Part shown: positions 7,500 through 16,940 of the stretch, piece after piece
How positions within the stretch are numbered: position 1 is the first letter of the stretch
How the letters are laid out: each line of letters begins with the position of its first letter
Notes under the pieces: generated by a model
What the model saw: the letters and a program-made list of their open reading frames with translations, nothing else
Database searches by the model: none
What the model was told of the DNA's origin: nothing
Made by a program: the position numbers and the translations under genes
Source of the DNA: UTCHB3 sp964371075
Lineage (GTDB): Bacteria > Bacteroidota > Ignavibacteria > Ignavibacteriales > Ignavibacteriaceae
Length of the DNA stretch: 64,000 nt
Direction of reading: 5' to 3'
Assembly: GCA_964371075.1 (NCBI GenBank)
Contig: CAYJKN010000002.1
Span: forward strand, 186,001-250,000

Positions 7500-9344
7500 T
7501 TATTTATTCATCGTAAAAAGAAGAATTCTACCGTCCATATTGGAGGCAATAAATGTGTCGCCCACTCTCTCAATTGTCAGAGGTCTTGCTTGTCCCAGAT
7601 AAAAAAGGTCTGTGAATTTATCTTTTTGAAATTTTACAATCTTACCGTTTTTTCTTCCAAAGAGGACATTTTTATCAAATTCTCTTATCTGGATCGGGTT
7701 TGTATCAAGCCCCCAATTCAGTTTGTAGGATTTGATTTTTTTTCCGGTTTCGGCATTGACAGTATGAAAATCGTCATCAATAGATTTAATATAAATGGTT
7801 TTGCCGTCCTGGCTAAGTCCAAGTGATTCCCATGCGTTAAAATCTTTGTTTGTCCATTGCGTTTTACCGAGCAGGACATCGATGCAGGAAACACTTTTAT
7901 CGGGGGAGACAACCCAGACATGGTCACCATCGGTTACGGGGATACAGCTTGCTGTAGAATAGTAAAAATTGACATTTTCTGACCATTTCCAATTGAGTTT
8001 CCCGGTCCTTAGATCGATACAGTAGGTCATTCCATCCCAAGCGGAGAATACAACCCTGTTATCAAGAACTATTGGCAGCGATTCAATTCTTCCCTTGGCA
8101 TCTTCATTTTTCCACATTGGTGTCAGGTCTGTGGCTTCGTAGGCATACATTGTACCATTGGCAGTACCGATAAGAAGTGCATCTGTTTGTCTTTCCCGAA
8201 AAATCACAGGGAAGGAAACAAGCTGAGAAGTGATCGCCTCACTAATTCCAAGGGATTGTAAAACATCACCCGTTTTCAGATCAATTTGATAGATGTCACC
8301 ACCAACATTGCCGGCAAAAACTCTTTCGCCTATAATAACAGGTCGGGAAACAACATTTGCATTAAGATCAACCCACCAAAGGAGTTCACCAGACATGTTA
8401 TAATTGTAGATTACACCTTCCAGCGTGGCAACGATAAATCCTGTTTTATAAGGGACAGGGGAGGATACCATTGTCTTTTTCAGATCAATAGTAATTCCTT
8501 TAGTAACAATTTTGTAGTCGATAAAATCAGCGGAATCTGTTGGGACGGGGTTAATCCCCGGCACTTTGGGTGAGTTGTACCAGGTAAAAACCGTATCGAT
8601 GAACGATGAATCGGATCTCATGGATGCCACGGAAGAAATTTTCAGGTTATCTTTTGTGAGTCCAACAACATTAAAACCATACAATTTTGTTTTAGAGGTT
8701 GATCCAACGCCCATAAATCCGGGAAGAAAATCGAAGTCGAGTTCTTTATTAACGTGTCCATGGCCAAACATAATTGCTTTAAGATTTCGTTTACGAAGCA
8801 GATTTGTAACTTTATACCAGTTATCAACATCATGATTTAATGGATGATGGGCAAAAAAGACAATTTCTTTATTTAACGGGATGTTTTCGAGGTTTTTTTC
8901 AAGCCATTTAAGATCTTCAGGTGTGAAGTGTCCACCCCCGCCCCGGAGAACGATACCGGAATTCATGCCAAGAAATACATAATTAAGTGTGTCGAATCTG
9001 AATTTGTTATCATCGAATATCTGCGAAAATTCCATCCCACCCATTTCAGTCCACTTTACATCATGGTTACCCGGAATAACAAAAACCTTTTTATTTATCT
9101 TTTTGAAAAGATTTGAGGCTTTTTCGAGTTGATCCCATTTTCCAAGTTCTGATATATCTCCGGTAACGACAACAAACCCGATATCGTCAAGACGATTAAT
9201 CTGGTCGATCTGTTTCAGAATAACAGAATCAGATTTGTCGAAACCAACATGGACATCAGTCAGCCAAACAAAATTAAGATTTTGTCCGTTGATCCAAATA
9301 AAAGGGACAAACAGTAAAAGGAATAAAAATTTTAATCTATTCAT
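7500..9344 (-). CDS. Secreted metallophosphoesterase fused to a PQQ-like propeller
   Basis: From ATG 9344 the protein has about 614 residues; a GTG three codons earlier is less likely. It begins with a signal peptide (NRLKFLFLLLFVPFIWING). A calcineurin-like phosphoesterase domain follows, with metal ligands in TDVHVG, VTGDISELG, PGNHD, FAHHPLNHD and FGHGHVN (residues about 28-205). After about 300 a BamB/PQQ-like beta-propeller begins, with repeats such as GDIYQIDLKTGDVL and GKLNWKW. It probably acts in the periplasm or at the surface on a phosphoester that is not identifiable here. The HAD gene starts one base after it, forming a two-gene unit. Confidence 0.82.
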   Translation of the reverse strand: MNRLKFLFLLLFVPFIWINGQNLNFVWLTDVHVGFDKSDSVILKQIDQINRLDDIGFVVVTGDISELGKWDQLEKASNLFKKINKKVFVIPGNHDVKWTEMGGMEFSQIFDDNKFRFDTLNYVFLGMNSGIVLRGGGGHFTPEDLKWLEKNLENIPLNKEIVFFAHHPLNHDVDNWYKVTNLLRKRNLKAIMFGHGHVNKELDFDFLPGFMGVGSTSKTKLYGFNVVGLTKDNLKISSVASMRSDSSFIDTVFTWYNSPKVPGINPVPTDSADFIDYKIVTKGITIDLKKTMVSSPVPYKTGFIVATLEGVIYNYNMSGELLWWVDLNANVVSRPVIIGERVFAGNVGGDIYQIDLKTGDVLQSLGISEAITSQLVSFPVIFRERQTDALLIGTANGTMYAYEATDLTPMWKNEDAKGRIESLPIVLDNRVVFSAWDGMTYCIDLRTGKLNWKWSENVNFYYSTASCIPVTDGDHVWVVSPDKSVSCIDVLLGKTQWTNKDFNAWESLGLSQDGKTIYIKSIDDDFHTVNAETGKKIKSYKLNWGLDTNPIQIREFDKNVLFGRKNGKIVKFQKDKFTDLFYLGQARPLTIERVGDTFIASNMDGRILLFTMNK

Positions 9345-9362
9345 ATCACACACACTTTTAAG

Positions 9363-11057
9363 TTATAACTTTTCAATCAGATCCTTGATAGTGGTCGCAA
9401 GTCCTTCGAGTGATATTTCTAAACGCTCGCCGGTTTTTCTAATCTTAACTTCCGCTTTGTTTTTGGCAAGTTTTTTCTCGCCTACTATCAACTGAATCGG
9501 CATTCCGAGTAAATCTGCATCTTTAAATTTAAATCCCGCCTGAGCGTCCACTCTGTCATCAAATAAAACTTCAACTCCGGCAGACAACAATTCATTGTAA
9601 ATTTTTTCAGATGCTTCAGCCACCGGTTCCTTTTTCATATTCAATCCAAGGAGGTGGACATGGAAAGGAGCAATTGCCTTATTCCAGATTATACCGGATT
9701 CATCGTGACTTTGTTCGATAGAGCAGGCAATAACCCTCTCAACTCCAATGCCATAACTTCCCATAACAATCGGTTTTTCGTCACCCTCTTCTGTGAGGTA
9801 TGTTGCACCCATGGCAGAAGAATATTTGGTACCGAGCTTAAAAATATGACCAAGCTCAATTGCAGTGAAAACACCGAGGGGTTCTCCACATTTTGGACAT
9901 CCTTCACCGGAGGTTGCTGTTCTTAAATCAGCGTATTCTATTGAAGGAACATCACGGACAAAATCAATTCCACCAATGTGATAATCGTTTTTATTGGCTC
10001 CGCTAAAAAGATTATTACACTCTTTAATTCTGAGGTCAGCAATAATTCTACCGTTAAATCCAATCGGTCCAATTGATCCAGCATCAGCTCCCGTTATGGC
10101 TTTTAATTCTTCAGGATGTGCAGGTCTCACTCCCGAGCCAAGTGTCTTTTCCAGTTTGGTCTCATTTACATCGTCATTACCTGACATCAATATTAACACA
10201 GCTTTTTCATCAACAATATAAACGCGAGATTTTGCTGTCTGTCTTTCATTGATATTTAAGAAGGCACAAAGTTCATCAATCGATTTGATGTTTGGTGTAC
10301 TAATCTCATATACGGCTTTTGATTCGGTTTCTCTTTGAACAGGCTGAATCACTGAGGAAGCAACCTCAACATTGGCTGCATATCCACAAGCTTCACAATG
10401 AGCCACGGTATCTTCACCGGCCTGTGAACCAACCATAAATTCTTCACTTCCACTCCCACCCATTGCACCGCTGGAGGCACCCACGACGAAAAACTTCAGT
10501 CCCACACGGGTAAATATCTTTTTATAAGCCTGATCGTGAAGTTCATACGATTTGTCGAGACCGTCTGTATCGATATCAAGAGAGTAGGAATCTTTCATCA
10601 AAAACTGTCTGCCTCTGATGATTCCGCTTCTTGGTCTGGCTTCATTTCTGAATTTAGTTTGTATCTGATACCAGGTTTGTGGCATATCTTTATACGATTT
10701 TACCACCTTACGGGCATGAAAGGTGATAATCTCTTCATGAGTCGGGGCAAGAACGTAATCTCGGTTTTTTAGGTGAAACATTGTGTCACCAAAAGCCTGT
10801 ACTCTACCTGTTTCTTCCCAGATTTCTTTTGGATTGAGTGCAGGCAGGTGGAATTCCTGTCCGCCAATTGCATCCATTTCCTGGCGAATTATTTCACAAA
10901 CTTTTTTAACCACCTTGTAACCAAGTGGCAGAAATGAATAAATTCCGGCAGCAAGTGCTCTTACATATCCACCTCTTAACATTAAGACATGGCTTGGAAC
11001 AACTGCGTCGTTTGGAACTTCTTTAAGTGTAGGTATAAATGATTTGCTCTGTCGCAT
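9363..11057 (-). CDS. proS: Prolyl-tRNA synthetase
   Basis: The 564 residues match the bacterial-type (long) ProRS. The class II core holds motif 2 around TKFRNEARPRSGIIRGRQF and motif 3 in MGSYGIGVERVIACSIEQ. A YbaK-like editing insertion lies between them (about 220-400), and a C-terminal anticodon-binding domain starts at PFHVHLL. It charges tRNA-Pro in the cytoplasm. An AAGAGA ribosome-binding site precedes the ATG. No T-box or other leader is visible. The upstream gap contains a 7-bp repeat array. Confidence 0.97.
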   Translation of the reverse strand: MRQSKSFIPTLKEVPNDAVVPSHVLMLRGGYVRALAAGIYSFLPLGYKVVKKVCEIIRQEMDAIGGQEFHLPALNPKEIWEETGRVQAFGDTMFHLKNRDYVLAPTHEEIITFHARKVVKSYKDMPQTWYQIQTKFRNEARPRSGIIRGRQFLMKDSYSLDIDTDGLDKSYELHDQAYKKIFTRVGLKFFVVGASSGAMGGSGSEEFMVGSQAGEDTVAHCEACGYAANVEVASSVIQPVQRETESKAVYEISTPNIKSIDELCAFLNINERQTAKSRVYIVDEKAVLILMSGNDDVNETKLEKTLGSGVRPAHPEELKAITGADAGSIGPIGFNGRIIADLRIKECNNLFSGANKNDYHIGGIDFVRDVPSIEYADLRTATSGEGCPKCGEPLGVFTAIELGHIFKLGTKYSSAMGATYLTEEGDEKPIVMGSYGIGVERVIACSIEQSHDESGIIWNKAIAPFHVHLLGLNMKKEPVAEASEKIYNELLSAGVEVLFDDRVDAQAGFKFKDADLLGMPIQLIVGEKKLAKNKAEVKIRKTGERLEISLEGLATTIKDLIEKL

Positions 11058-11102
11058 TTTCTCTTAAGATTTTATGAAAAACTGAATTACAAAGATACTA
11101 AA

Positions 11103-11130
11103 TAGGTATTAGGTATTAAGTATAAGGTAT
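11103..11130. repeat. 7-bp degenerate tandem array (RGTAT type), copy 2
   Basis: The units TAGGTAT, TAGGTAT, TAAGTAT, AAGGTAT run in 7-base phase, followed by TATTTTG. The array lies between the starts of the divergent proS and amt genes, so unlike copy 1 it is not at a gene end. Confidence 0.7.
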
Positions 11131-11272
11131 TATTTTGGGATATGGAGAGGTTGGGACTACCGATAAAAAGTTGCAATATATATACCAAATTGAATGTAGA
11201 AGACACTTTGGATGATCAGAATCTTTTTACATAATTGAACCACCCGTACATTAATTATTTAGGTAATTTTCA

Positions 11273-11280
11273 TATATTTG
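11273..11280 (+). promoter_or_regulatory. Possible -7 promoter element of the ammonium transporter gene
   Basis: TATATTTG fits TAnnTTTG and lies 63 bases before the amt ATG. No convincing -33 partner is seen. Confidence 0.3.
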
Positions 11281-11342
11281 CTTATAAATTTATCCATTTA
11301 CTTTAATAATCGTTATTTATTTAGTTATAAACAGGTATTTGC

Positions 11343-12647
11343 ATGAGAAAATTTGGTTTACTTTCGTTTTCTGCCTTAATTATTGTGTCGATATTGGGAT
11401 TGTTCATAAACAGCACAGCTCAAATTTCATTACCGGGTGAAATTAATTCTGGTGATACGGCCTGGTTACTTACCGCCACCGGTCTGGTTTTATTGATGAC
11501 TCCCGGGTTGTCATTCTTTTATGGCGGAATGGTGCAAAACAAAAATGTTATTTCAACCATGTTCCAAAGTTTTATTGCCATGGGAATAGTGTCTATTCTT
11601 TGGGTCGTTTTTGGATTCAGCCTTGCTTTTGGGGAAAGTTTCCACGGTATTATCGGCAACCCGTATACATTTTTCCTTTTTAAAGATGTAGGTACATCCC
11701 CAAATGCTGCCTTTGCCTCAACAATTCCCTTTCTGCTTTTTGCCATGTTTCAGCTTAAGTTCGCCATAATTACTCCTGCTCTGATTACCGGTTCTTTTGC
11801 CGAAAGAGTAAGTTTTAAAGCCTATTTGCTGTTTATGGTATTGTTCTCGGTCTTTATATACGCCCCTCTGGCCCACATGACATGGCATCCGGATGGTATT
11901 TTGAGGCAGATGGGGGTTCTCGATTTTGCAGGTGGAACTGTGGTTCACATGTCGGCGGGGTACGCTGCTCTAGCTGGTGCTCTTGTACTTGGGAGGAGGA
12001 AAGTGCATCTCGATAATCAAAAACACCAACCTGCGAATATTCCTTATGTGCTTTTGGGAACGGGCCTGATCTGGTTTGGCTGGTTTGGATTTAATGCAGG
12101 TTCTTCACTTGCTGCATCAGAACAGGCTGTTCTTGCTTTTGCTACAACAAACACAGCCTCCGCAGCAGCAGCTTTGGCATGGCTATTTTTTGATGCATTA
12201 ATGGGGAGGAAACCTTCTGCATTGGGTGCTTGTATAGGTGCTGTTGTTGGGCTGGTTGCAGTTACTCCTGCAGCAGGATTTGTGACTATTGGTCAGAGTC
12301 TCTTTATTGGTACAATTGCAAGCGTTATAAGCAATTTGGCAGTTTCACTGAAATCGAAAACAAATCTTGATGATACTCTAGATGTGTTTCCTTGTCATGG
12401 TTTGGGTGGAATTGTCGGAATGATAGCAACCGGAATATTTGCCAAGGAAGTAGGACTAATCTATGGGACCACCACTACTTTTTGGAGTCATATGTTAGCT
12501 CTGGTTATAGTTTCTGTTTTTGCATTTGTTGGTTCAACAGTCATCTATTATATCACCAATCTAATCACTCCCCTCAGAGTCAGCAGGGAGATGGAGGAAG
12601 AAGGATTGGATATTTCACAACACGGAGAAAGCATTCAGCCGGAATAA
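11343..12647 (+). CDS. amt: Ammonium transporter
   Basis: The 434 residues have an N-terminal signal-like helix followed by the eleven-helix Amt/Rh fold. Recognisable segments are GDTAWLLTATGLVLLMTPGL, FYGGMVQNKNV, FAGGTVVHMSAG (pore His), GWFGFNAGSS and DVFPCHGLGGIVGMIATGIFA (second pore His). The protein conducts ammonium or ammonia into the cell and is normally controlled by a GlnK/PII protein. No PII gene lies beside it here, which is slightly unusual. It converges with the HepT/MntA pair, with a 15-bp hairpin between them. Confidence 0.96.
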   Translation: MRKFGLLSFSALIIVSILGLFINSTAQISLPGEINSGDTAWLLTATGLVLLMTPGLSFFYGGMVQNKNVISTMFQSFIAMGIVSILWVVFGFSLAFGESFHGIIGNPYTFFLFKDVGTSPNAAFASTIPFLLFAMFQLKFAIITPALITGSFAERVSFKAYLLFMVLFSVFIYAPLAHMTWHPDGILRQMGVLDFAGGTVVHMSAGYAALAGALVLGRRKVHLDNQKHQPANIPYVLLGTGLIWFGWFGFNAGSSLAASEQAVLAFATTNTASAAAALAWLFFDALMGRKPSALGACIGAVVGLVAVTPAAGFVTIGQSLFIGTIASVISNLAVSLKSKTNLDDTLDVFPCHGLGGIVGMIATGIFAKEVGLIYGTTTTFWSHMLALVIVSVFAFVGSTVIYYITNLITPLRVSREMEEEGLDISQHGESIQPE

Positions 12648-12695
12648 TGATATTCTTTGTTCGAGAGATGTGGTTGGTTAAAATTGATAAATACC

Positions 12696-12728
12696 ATGTA
12701 AATTTGCAGTCTGACTGCAAATTTACAT
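12696..12728. terminator. 15-bp perfect hairpin between convergent genes
   Basis: The arms ATGTAAATTTGCAGT (12696-12710) and ACTGCAAATTTACAT (12714-12728) are perfect complements around a three-base loop. It lies between the stops of amt (+) and the MntA-like gene (-). A clear T-run is missing on the plus side; on the minus strand TTTT precedes rather than follows the stem. It could be a bidirectional terminator or a protein-binding palindrome. Confidence 0.6.
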
Positions 12729-12763
12729 AAAATTTCTACCTGTAGGGAAATATTAAACCACTT

Positions 12764-13060
12764 TTAAAGCAAAATTTCCTCAAACCCTTGATTAATTATC
12801 GACTTAAACTCTTCTGAAGTGCGGTGCCAATCGATAACATCTACACGGAATGACAGGTCACTTTCTTGAAAAGCTTCTATGATTAAGCCGAGTTCAGATA
12901 GTGCTAGTTTTCTATTGTCATCAATTGCGAGGTCAAGATCAGAAGTGTCTCTTGTATTGCCCATTACCCGGCTTCCAAATGCAATAATTTTTGCTGTTGG
13001 GACAAAATGTCGAAGTATTGACTTAACAAGTTCAAGTTGTTCGGAGGTGACATCAATCAT
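12764..13060 (-). CDS. MntA-like minimal nucleotidyltransferase (antitoxin)
   Basis: The 98-residue protein has the GS-X10-DXD motif (GS at 29-30, Asp41 and Asp43) and the third acidic residue in RVDVIDW (Asp74). This is the minimal nucleotidyltransferase fold. In characterised HepT/MntA pairs this protein AMPylates a tyrosine of the HEPN toxin and neutralises it. The start overlaps the end of the HEPN gene by eight bases, as expected for a coupled toxin-antitoxin operon. Confidence 0.85.
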   Translation of the reverse strand: MIDVTSEQLELVKSILRHFVPTAKIIAFGSRVMGNTRDTSDLDLAIDDNRKLALSELGLIIEAFQESDLSFRVDVIDWHRTSEEFKSIINQGFEEILL

Positions 13061-13475
13061 TTTTGAGGGTCAATCTTTCAAGAAGTTTTTGGGCAAAAGC
13101 TAAAAAGCGAACCGCAGTTTCATAGGCACTGTTCGCAACTTCTGCATCGTAGGAATGAGAGGTAATATTTCGTGTGGAGTGGAAATTCATCCACTCTTCA
13201 ACATCTTCGATCAATCTATTTTCAAAGGCTATGCGATATAATTCACGCCTTGTAACTCCATCAACAATTTCTTGACCCTCATTCACTTCCAGCCATCTTT
13301 TAATAAATTTCCAACTCAATTCATAACAGATCTCAAAATTTTGAATCACACCTGACTGGAGTGTTTCCTGCTGGGCAAGTGATAGAGAATGAAAATCTTT
13401 GGAGTATTCTGTAACACTTAATGATTGTTCAAGCGCTGCAATAGATTTCTTTAATGATGTCAGGTCAAGGTTCAT
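13053..13475 (-). CDS. HepT-like HEPN protein (HI0074 family), likely toxin
   Basis: This all-helical 140-residue protein of the nucleotidyltransferase-substrate-binding family has the HEPN motif RX4HXY (Arg102, His107, Tyr109 in RNITSHSY). In active HepT proteins Arg and His form the RNase site and the Tyr is AMPylated by MntA. All three are intact, so the pair looks functional. It is the first gene of the two-gene operon. No strong ribosome-binding site precedes the ATG. A benign nucleotide-transfer role is the alternative, since some HI0074-type pairs have not been tested for toxicity. Confidence 0.82.
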   Translation of the reverse strand: MNLDLTSLKKSIAALEQSLSVTEYSKDFHSLSLAQQETLQSGVIQNFEICYELSWKFIKRWLEVNEGQEIVDGVTRRELYRIAFENRLIEDVEEWMNFHSTRNITSHSYDAEVANSAYETAVRFLAFAQKLLERLTLKND

Positions 13476-13603
13476 AATAGCTAAACTCGTAAAACAAATA
13501 ATGGATTATCCTTGAATACAGAATATTCCAGGGTTTGAAGCTTAAAATACACAAAAATCAGGCTTCAAAAAAATTCAGCTGGTTGAATTATGATGTCTGT
13601 TAC

Positions 13604-13646
13604 CACAAAAAAAACTGCCTTCAGAAATAAATTCCCGAAGGCAGTT
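13604..13646 (-). terminator. Terminator of the OPT transporter gene
   Basis: The arms AACTGCCTTC (13613-13622) and GAAGGCAGTT (13637-13646) form a 10-bp stem. On the minus strand a run of T follows. Confidence 0.88.
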
Positions 13647-13675
13647 CACAATTAAAGAAGCACTTTAATTAAATT

Positions 13676-15658
13676 TTATTCTTCTGCTTTTGCTTTCATT
13701 GCATCCCAGATTACATATCCACAAAGCAGGACAAACATGAAGATACCAACAAACATGGCACCATTGGTTTCAACCCAATGAGTTGCCATCAAGTCAACAT
13801 TAAAATATTTCATAACTGCACTTATTACACCCATCAATGCACCACCTGCAATGAAACCTGAAGCAATCAGAGTTCCGCGTTCTCTACGGGCAGTATTTAG
13901 ATTTTCATCTTTACTACGGGTTGAAACGATGTGTGCAAGGATACCACCAATAAGGATTGGAGTGTTAAGTTCAAGAGGAATATACATTCCAAGTGCAAAA
14001 GCCAATGCAGGAACTTTGATCATGGTAAGAATCAAAGCCATCGCAGCTCCAGCAATATAGAGCAACCAGGGGGCATCTTTACCCGACATCAATGGTTCGA
14101 TCACCGCTGCCATTGCGTTTGCTTGTGGAGCTTGGAGGGCTCCTTCACCTTTGAAACCGTAGGCTTCGTTTAGAACCATTATTATAAGTCCAACAACTGC
14201 AGCAGAGGCTGCTGTTCCGACAAATTTCCATGTTTCCTGTTTATATGGTGAACTTCCAAGCCAATAACCAATTTTAAGATCGGTAATAAATGCTCCTGCA
14301 CATGAGAGAGCTGTACAAACGGCCCCACCAATTAACAAAGCAGTAACCATTCCTTCTTTCCCTTTGATTCCAAATGAAATCAGTATGATTGAAGAAAGAA
14401 TGAGGGTCATTAGGGTCATCCCGGATACAGGGTTTGTTCCAACAATTGCGATTGCATTTGCAGCAACGGTTGTGAAGAGGAAGGAGATGATCATCACGAT
14501 CAAAAGACCAAGAAGAGCATGACCCCAACTTCCGGTTACACCAAAATTGAAGAATAAAAGAAGTCCAAGTCCAATTGCCAGAATACCAACCACGATAACC
14601 GACATCGGAAGGTCTTTTTCAGTTCTTAATGCTCCTGCAGCAGCAGCTCTTCCACCACCAATTTCTTTGGCAGCAAGTTTAAATGCACCTGCAATGATAC
14701 CTGATGAACGGATAATTCCGATAATTCCCGCCATTGCAATTCCACCGATACCGATATGACGGACATAGTTTCTGAAAATCTGTTCTGCGGTCATATCCTT
14801 AATTAAAACGGTAACATTTGCACCAAAGGGAGTTGCAAGTTCTTGACCAATGTAAAAGACTACCGGTATAAGAAGATACCATGAGACAAATGAACCTGCG
14901 GCAATAATTGCGGCATATTTTAATCCAACAATAAAACCGAGACCAGTAACGGCGGCACCAATATTCATATTGAATACCAGTTTATATTTATCATAAAGCA
15001 TATCGCCTACAGGGAGTACCCTTGTTGAGAAAGTTTCACTCCACCATCCAAATGTTGCGATAATAAAATCATAAGCTCCACCAACAAGTCCTGAGGAAAC
15101 AAGAACAAGAGCTTGAGAACCGCCTTTTTCACCGGCAACAAGTACTTCCGTGGTAGCTGTTGCTTCGGGGAACGGGAACTTACCGTGCATGTCAGCAACA
15201 AAATATTTACGGAATGGAATTAAAAACAGGATACCGAGGAACCCGCCAAGCAGTGATGAAAGGAACACTTGAAGGAAAGTTGCTTCGAGATCGAGAATAT
15301 AAAGTGCCGGAATTGTAAAGATCGCGCCGGCAACAACGGCACCTGATGTGGCGCCTACCGACTGAATGATCACATTCTCACCAAGTGAATTTTTTCTTTT
15401 AAGAAGGGTTGACAATCCTACCGCTATGATCGCAATTGGAATTGCCGCTTCAAAAACCTGTCCAATTTTTAATCCGAGATACGCTGCTGCAGCCGAAAAA
15501 AGGACTGCCATGAGGAGTCCCAAAGAAATGGTATAAACATTAACTTCGGGTACAATACTGAGAGGCGACATGATGGGTTCATATTTTTCGCCGGGTTTCA
15601 GCTCTGAATAAGCATTTTTTGGAAGTCCTTTAACTTCCCCGGATGAATGTCCGCTCAT
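13676..15658 (-). CDS. OPT-family oligopeptide transporter
   Basis: The 660 residues form many (roughly 15) hydrophobic segments. Family features include NVYTISLGLLMAVLFSAAAAYLGLKIGQVFEAAIP near the N-terminus, PFPEATATTEVL and the G-rich TNPVSGMTLMTLI. OPT proteins of this bacterial branch import short peptides or metal-peptide complexes by proton symport; the substrate is not deducible. A GGAG site lies six bases before the ATG. It follows the NifJ operon on the same strand but is separated from it by a terminator and repeat DNA. Confidence 0.9.
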   Translation of the reverse strand: MSGHSSGEVKGLPKNAYSELKPGEKYEPIMSPLSIVPEVNVYTISLGLLMAVLFSAAAAYLGLKIGQVFEAAIPIAIIAVGLSTLLKRKNSLGENVIIQSVGATSGAVVAGAIFTIPALYILDLEATFLQVFLSSLLGGFLGILFLIPFRKYFVADMHGKFPFPEATATTEVLVAGEKGGSQALVLVSSGLVGGAYDFIIATFGWWSETFSTRVLPVGDMLYDKYKLVFNMNIGAAVTGLGFIVGLKYAAIIAAGSFVSWYLLIPVVFYIGQELATPFGANVTVLIKDMTAEQIFRNYVRHIGIGGIAMAGIIGIIRSSGIIAGAFKLAAKEIGGGRAAAAGALRTEKDLPMSVIVVGILAIGLGLLLFFNFGVTGSWGHALLGLLIVMIISFLFTTVAANAIAIVGTNPVSGMTLMTLILSSIILISFGIKGKEGMVTALLIGGAVCTALSCAGAFITDLKIGYWLGSSPYKQETWKFVGTAASAAVVGLIIMVLNEAYGFKGEGALQAPQANAMAAVIEPLMSGKDAPWLLYIAGAAMALILTMIKVPALAFALGMYIPLELNTPILIGGILAHIVSTRSKDENLNTARRERGTLIASGFIAGGALMGVISAVMKYFNVDLMATHWVETNGAMFVGIFMFVLLCGYVIWDAMKAKAEE

Positions 15659-15733
15659 TTAATCTCCGTAATTGGTATTTAGAATAGTTATCGAGTAACA
15701 AAATTTGTAATGAAACAAATCTCTTCAAACAAA

Positions 15734-15829
15734 ATTACTGCATTATTGCATTATTGGATTATTACATTACACAAAATTACTGCATTATTGGATTATTGCA
15801 TTACTGCATTAAAAAAAATTACTACATTA
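15734..15829. repeat. 8-bp degenerate tandem arrays (TAATNCAR reversed), copy 2
   Basis: Two runs of 8-mers in the reverse orientation: ATTACTGC, ATTATTGC, ATTATTGG, ATTATTAC at 15734-15765, and ATTACTGC, ATTATTGG, ATTATTGC, ATTACTGC at 15776-15807. They lie between the terminator of the upstream operon and the OPT gene start. Confidence 0.78.
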
Positions 15830-15870
15830 AAAAAAAAGACCGGCCGCTTCAAATAAATGAAACAGCCGGT
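15829..15870 (-). terminator. Terminator of the nifJ operon
   Basis: The arms ACCGGC (15839-15844) and GCCGGT (15865-15870) are followed on the minus strand by a run of about nine T. Confidence 0.85.
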
Positions 15871-15907
15871 GGTAAGAAACAAATAAATTGTTTTAACTGT
15901 AATAAAT

Positions 15908-16900
15908 TTACAGTTTTACCGAGCTGATCACTTTCATATAGTTGGCTCTCTCATACTGAGAAGGATCACCTACATTCATATAGCTCATTGAGCCCCGCAT
16001 GTCGTCCACTGAATTGTATTCGTTGGCTTCCATCCAGAACTTCATTTTCGATATTACATCAGCAATATGGTTAGGACCAAATTTTAAGATGCTTGACATC
16101 ATCTGTGTAACTTTTGCACCAACCATGAGCATCTTAATGACATCTTTTTCGCTGTAGATACCGCTTGTTGCAGCGAGATCACAATCGAGTCTGCCATACA
16201 GAATTCCGATCCAACGGAGGGGAAGTCTCATTGCCATTGGGGTACTCAAAAGAACATTTGGTACCACTTCGAGATTATCGAGATCAATATCAGGTTGATA
16301 GAATCTGTTAAAGAGTACAAGACCATCGGCACCTGCTTTATCAAGCTGATCAGCCATCCAGGCTGTGGAGCTGAAAAACGGGCTGAGTTTGATGGCAACG
16401 GGGATCTTTACATTTTTCTTCACTTCTTTTACGATATCGATATAGAGCTGTTCTATTTCTCTGCCGTCGGTGTTAAAATCGGTGGCGAGTTTATAGATGT
16501 TCAGTTCAAGAGCATCGGCTCCGGCTTCTTCCATATTGTGAGCATATTTAACCCAGCCACCCAATGATTTGCCGTTAAGACTGGCAATTATCGGGATGTC
16601 AGTGGCTTCTTTTGCTTTACGGATCAGCTCGAGATACTCTTCAGGACCGGCTTTATACTCGATATGTTCGGGGAAGTATGAAGTAGCCTCTGCATAACTC
16701 TCGTTGTGAGCAGTTGTATAATAATGGTTGGCAAGAGATTCTTTTTCAATTTGTTCTTCAAACAAAGAGTAGAGAACCACAGCCGCAGCACCCGCATCTT
16801 CAAGCGCTTTTATGGATGATACCTCCTGAGAGATAGGACCGGCTGAAGGTACTACGGGATTCTTTAATTTCATACCGAGATATGTTGTTGTTAAATCCAT
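15908..16900 (-). CDS. Dihydroorotate-dehydrogenase-like flavoprotein
   Basis: The 330-residue TIM-barrel protein begins MDLTTTYLGMKLKNPVVPSA, typical of class 1 DHOD-like enzymes. PIIASLNGKSLGGW, ALELNIYK and IPVAIKLSPFF match FMN/substrate-binding strands. It lacks an accompanying PyrK subunit, and its gene follows nifJ by 40 bases on the same strand. This association is common in related genomes, so a redox role linked to the ferredoxin pool is more likely than pyrimidine synthesis; that is inference. AAGGAA precedes the ATG. Confidence 0.82.
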   Translation of the reverse strand: MDLTTTYLGMKLKNPVVPSAGPISQEVSSIKALEDAGAAAVVLYSLFEEQIEKESLANHYYTTAHNESYAEATSYFPEHIEYKAGPEEYLELIRKAKEATDIPIIASLNGKSLGGWVKYAHNMEEAGADALELNIYKLATDFNTDGREIEQLYIDIVKEVKKNVKIPVAIKLSPFFSSTAWMADQLDKAGADGLVLFNRFYQPDIDLDNLEVVPNVLLSTPMAMRLPLRWIGILYGRLDCDLAATSGIYSEKDVIKMLMVGAKVTQMMSSILKFGPNHIADVISKMKFWMEANEYNSVDDMRGSMSYMNVGDPSQYERANYMKVISSVKL

Positions 16901-16940
16901 TTTTTATTCCTTAAATAGGTTATTCTTTTCGTTAAAACCG

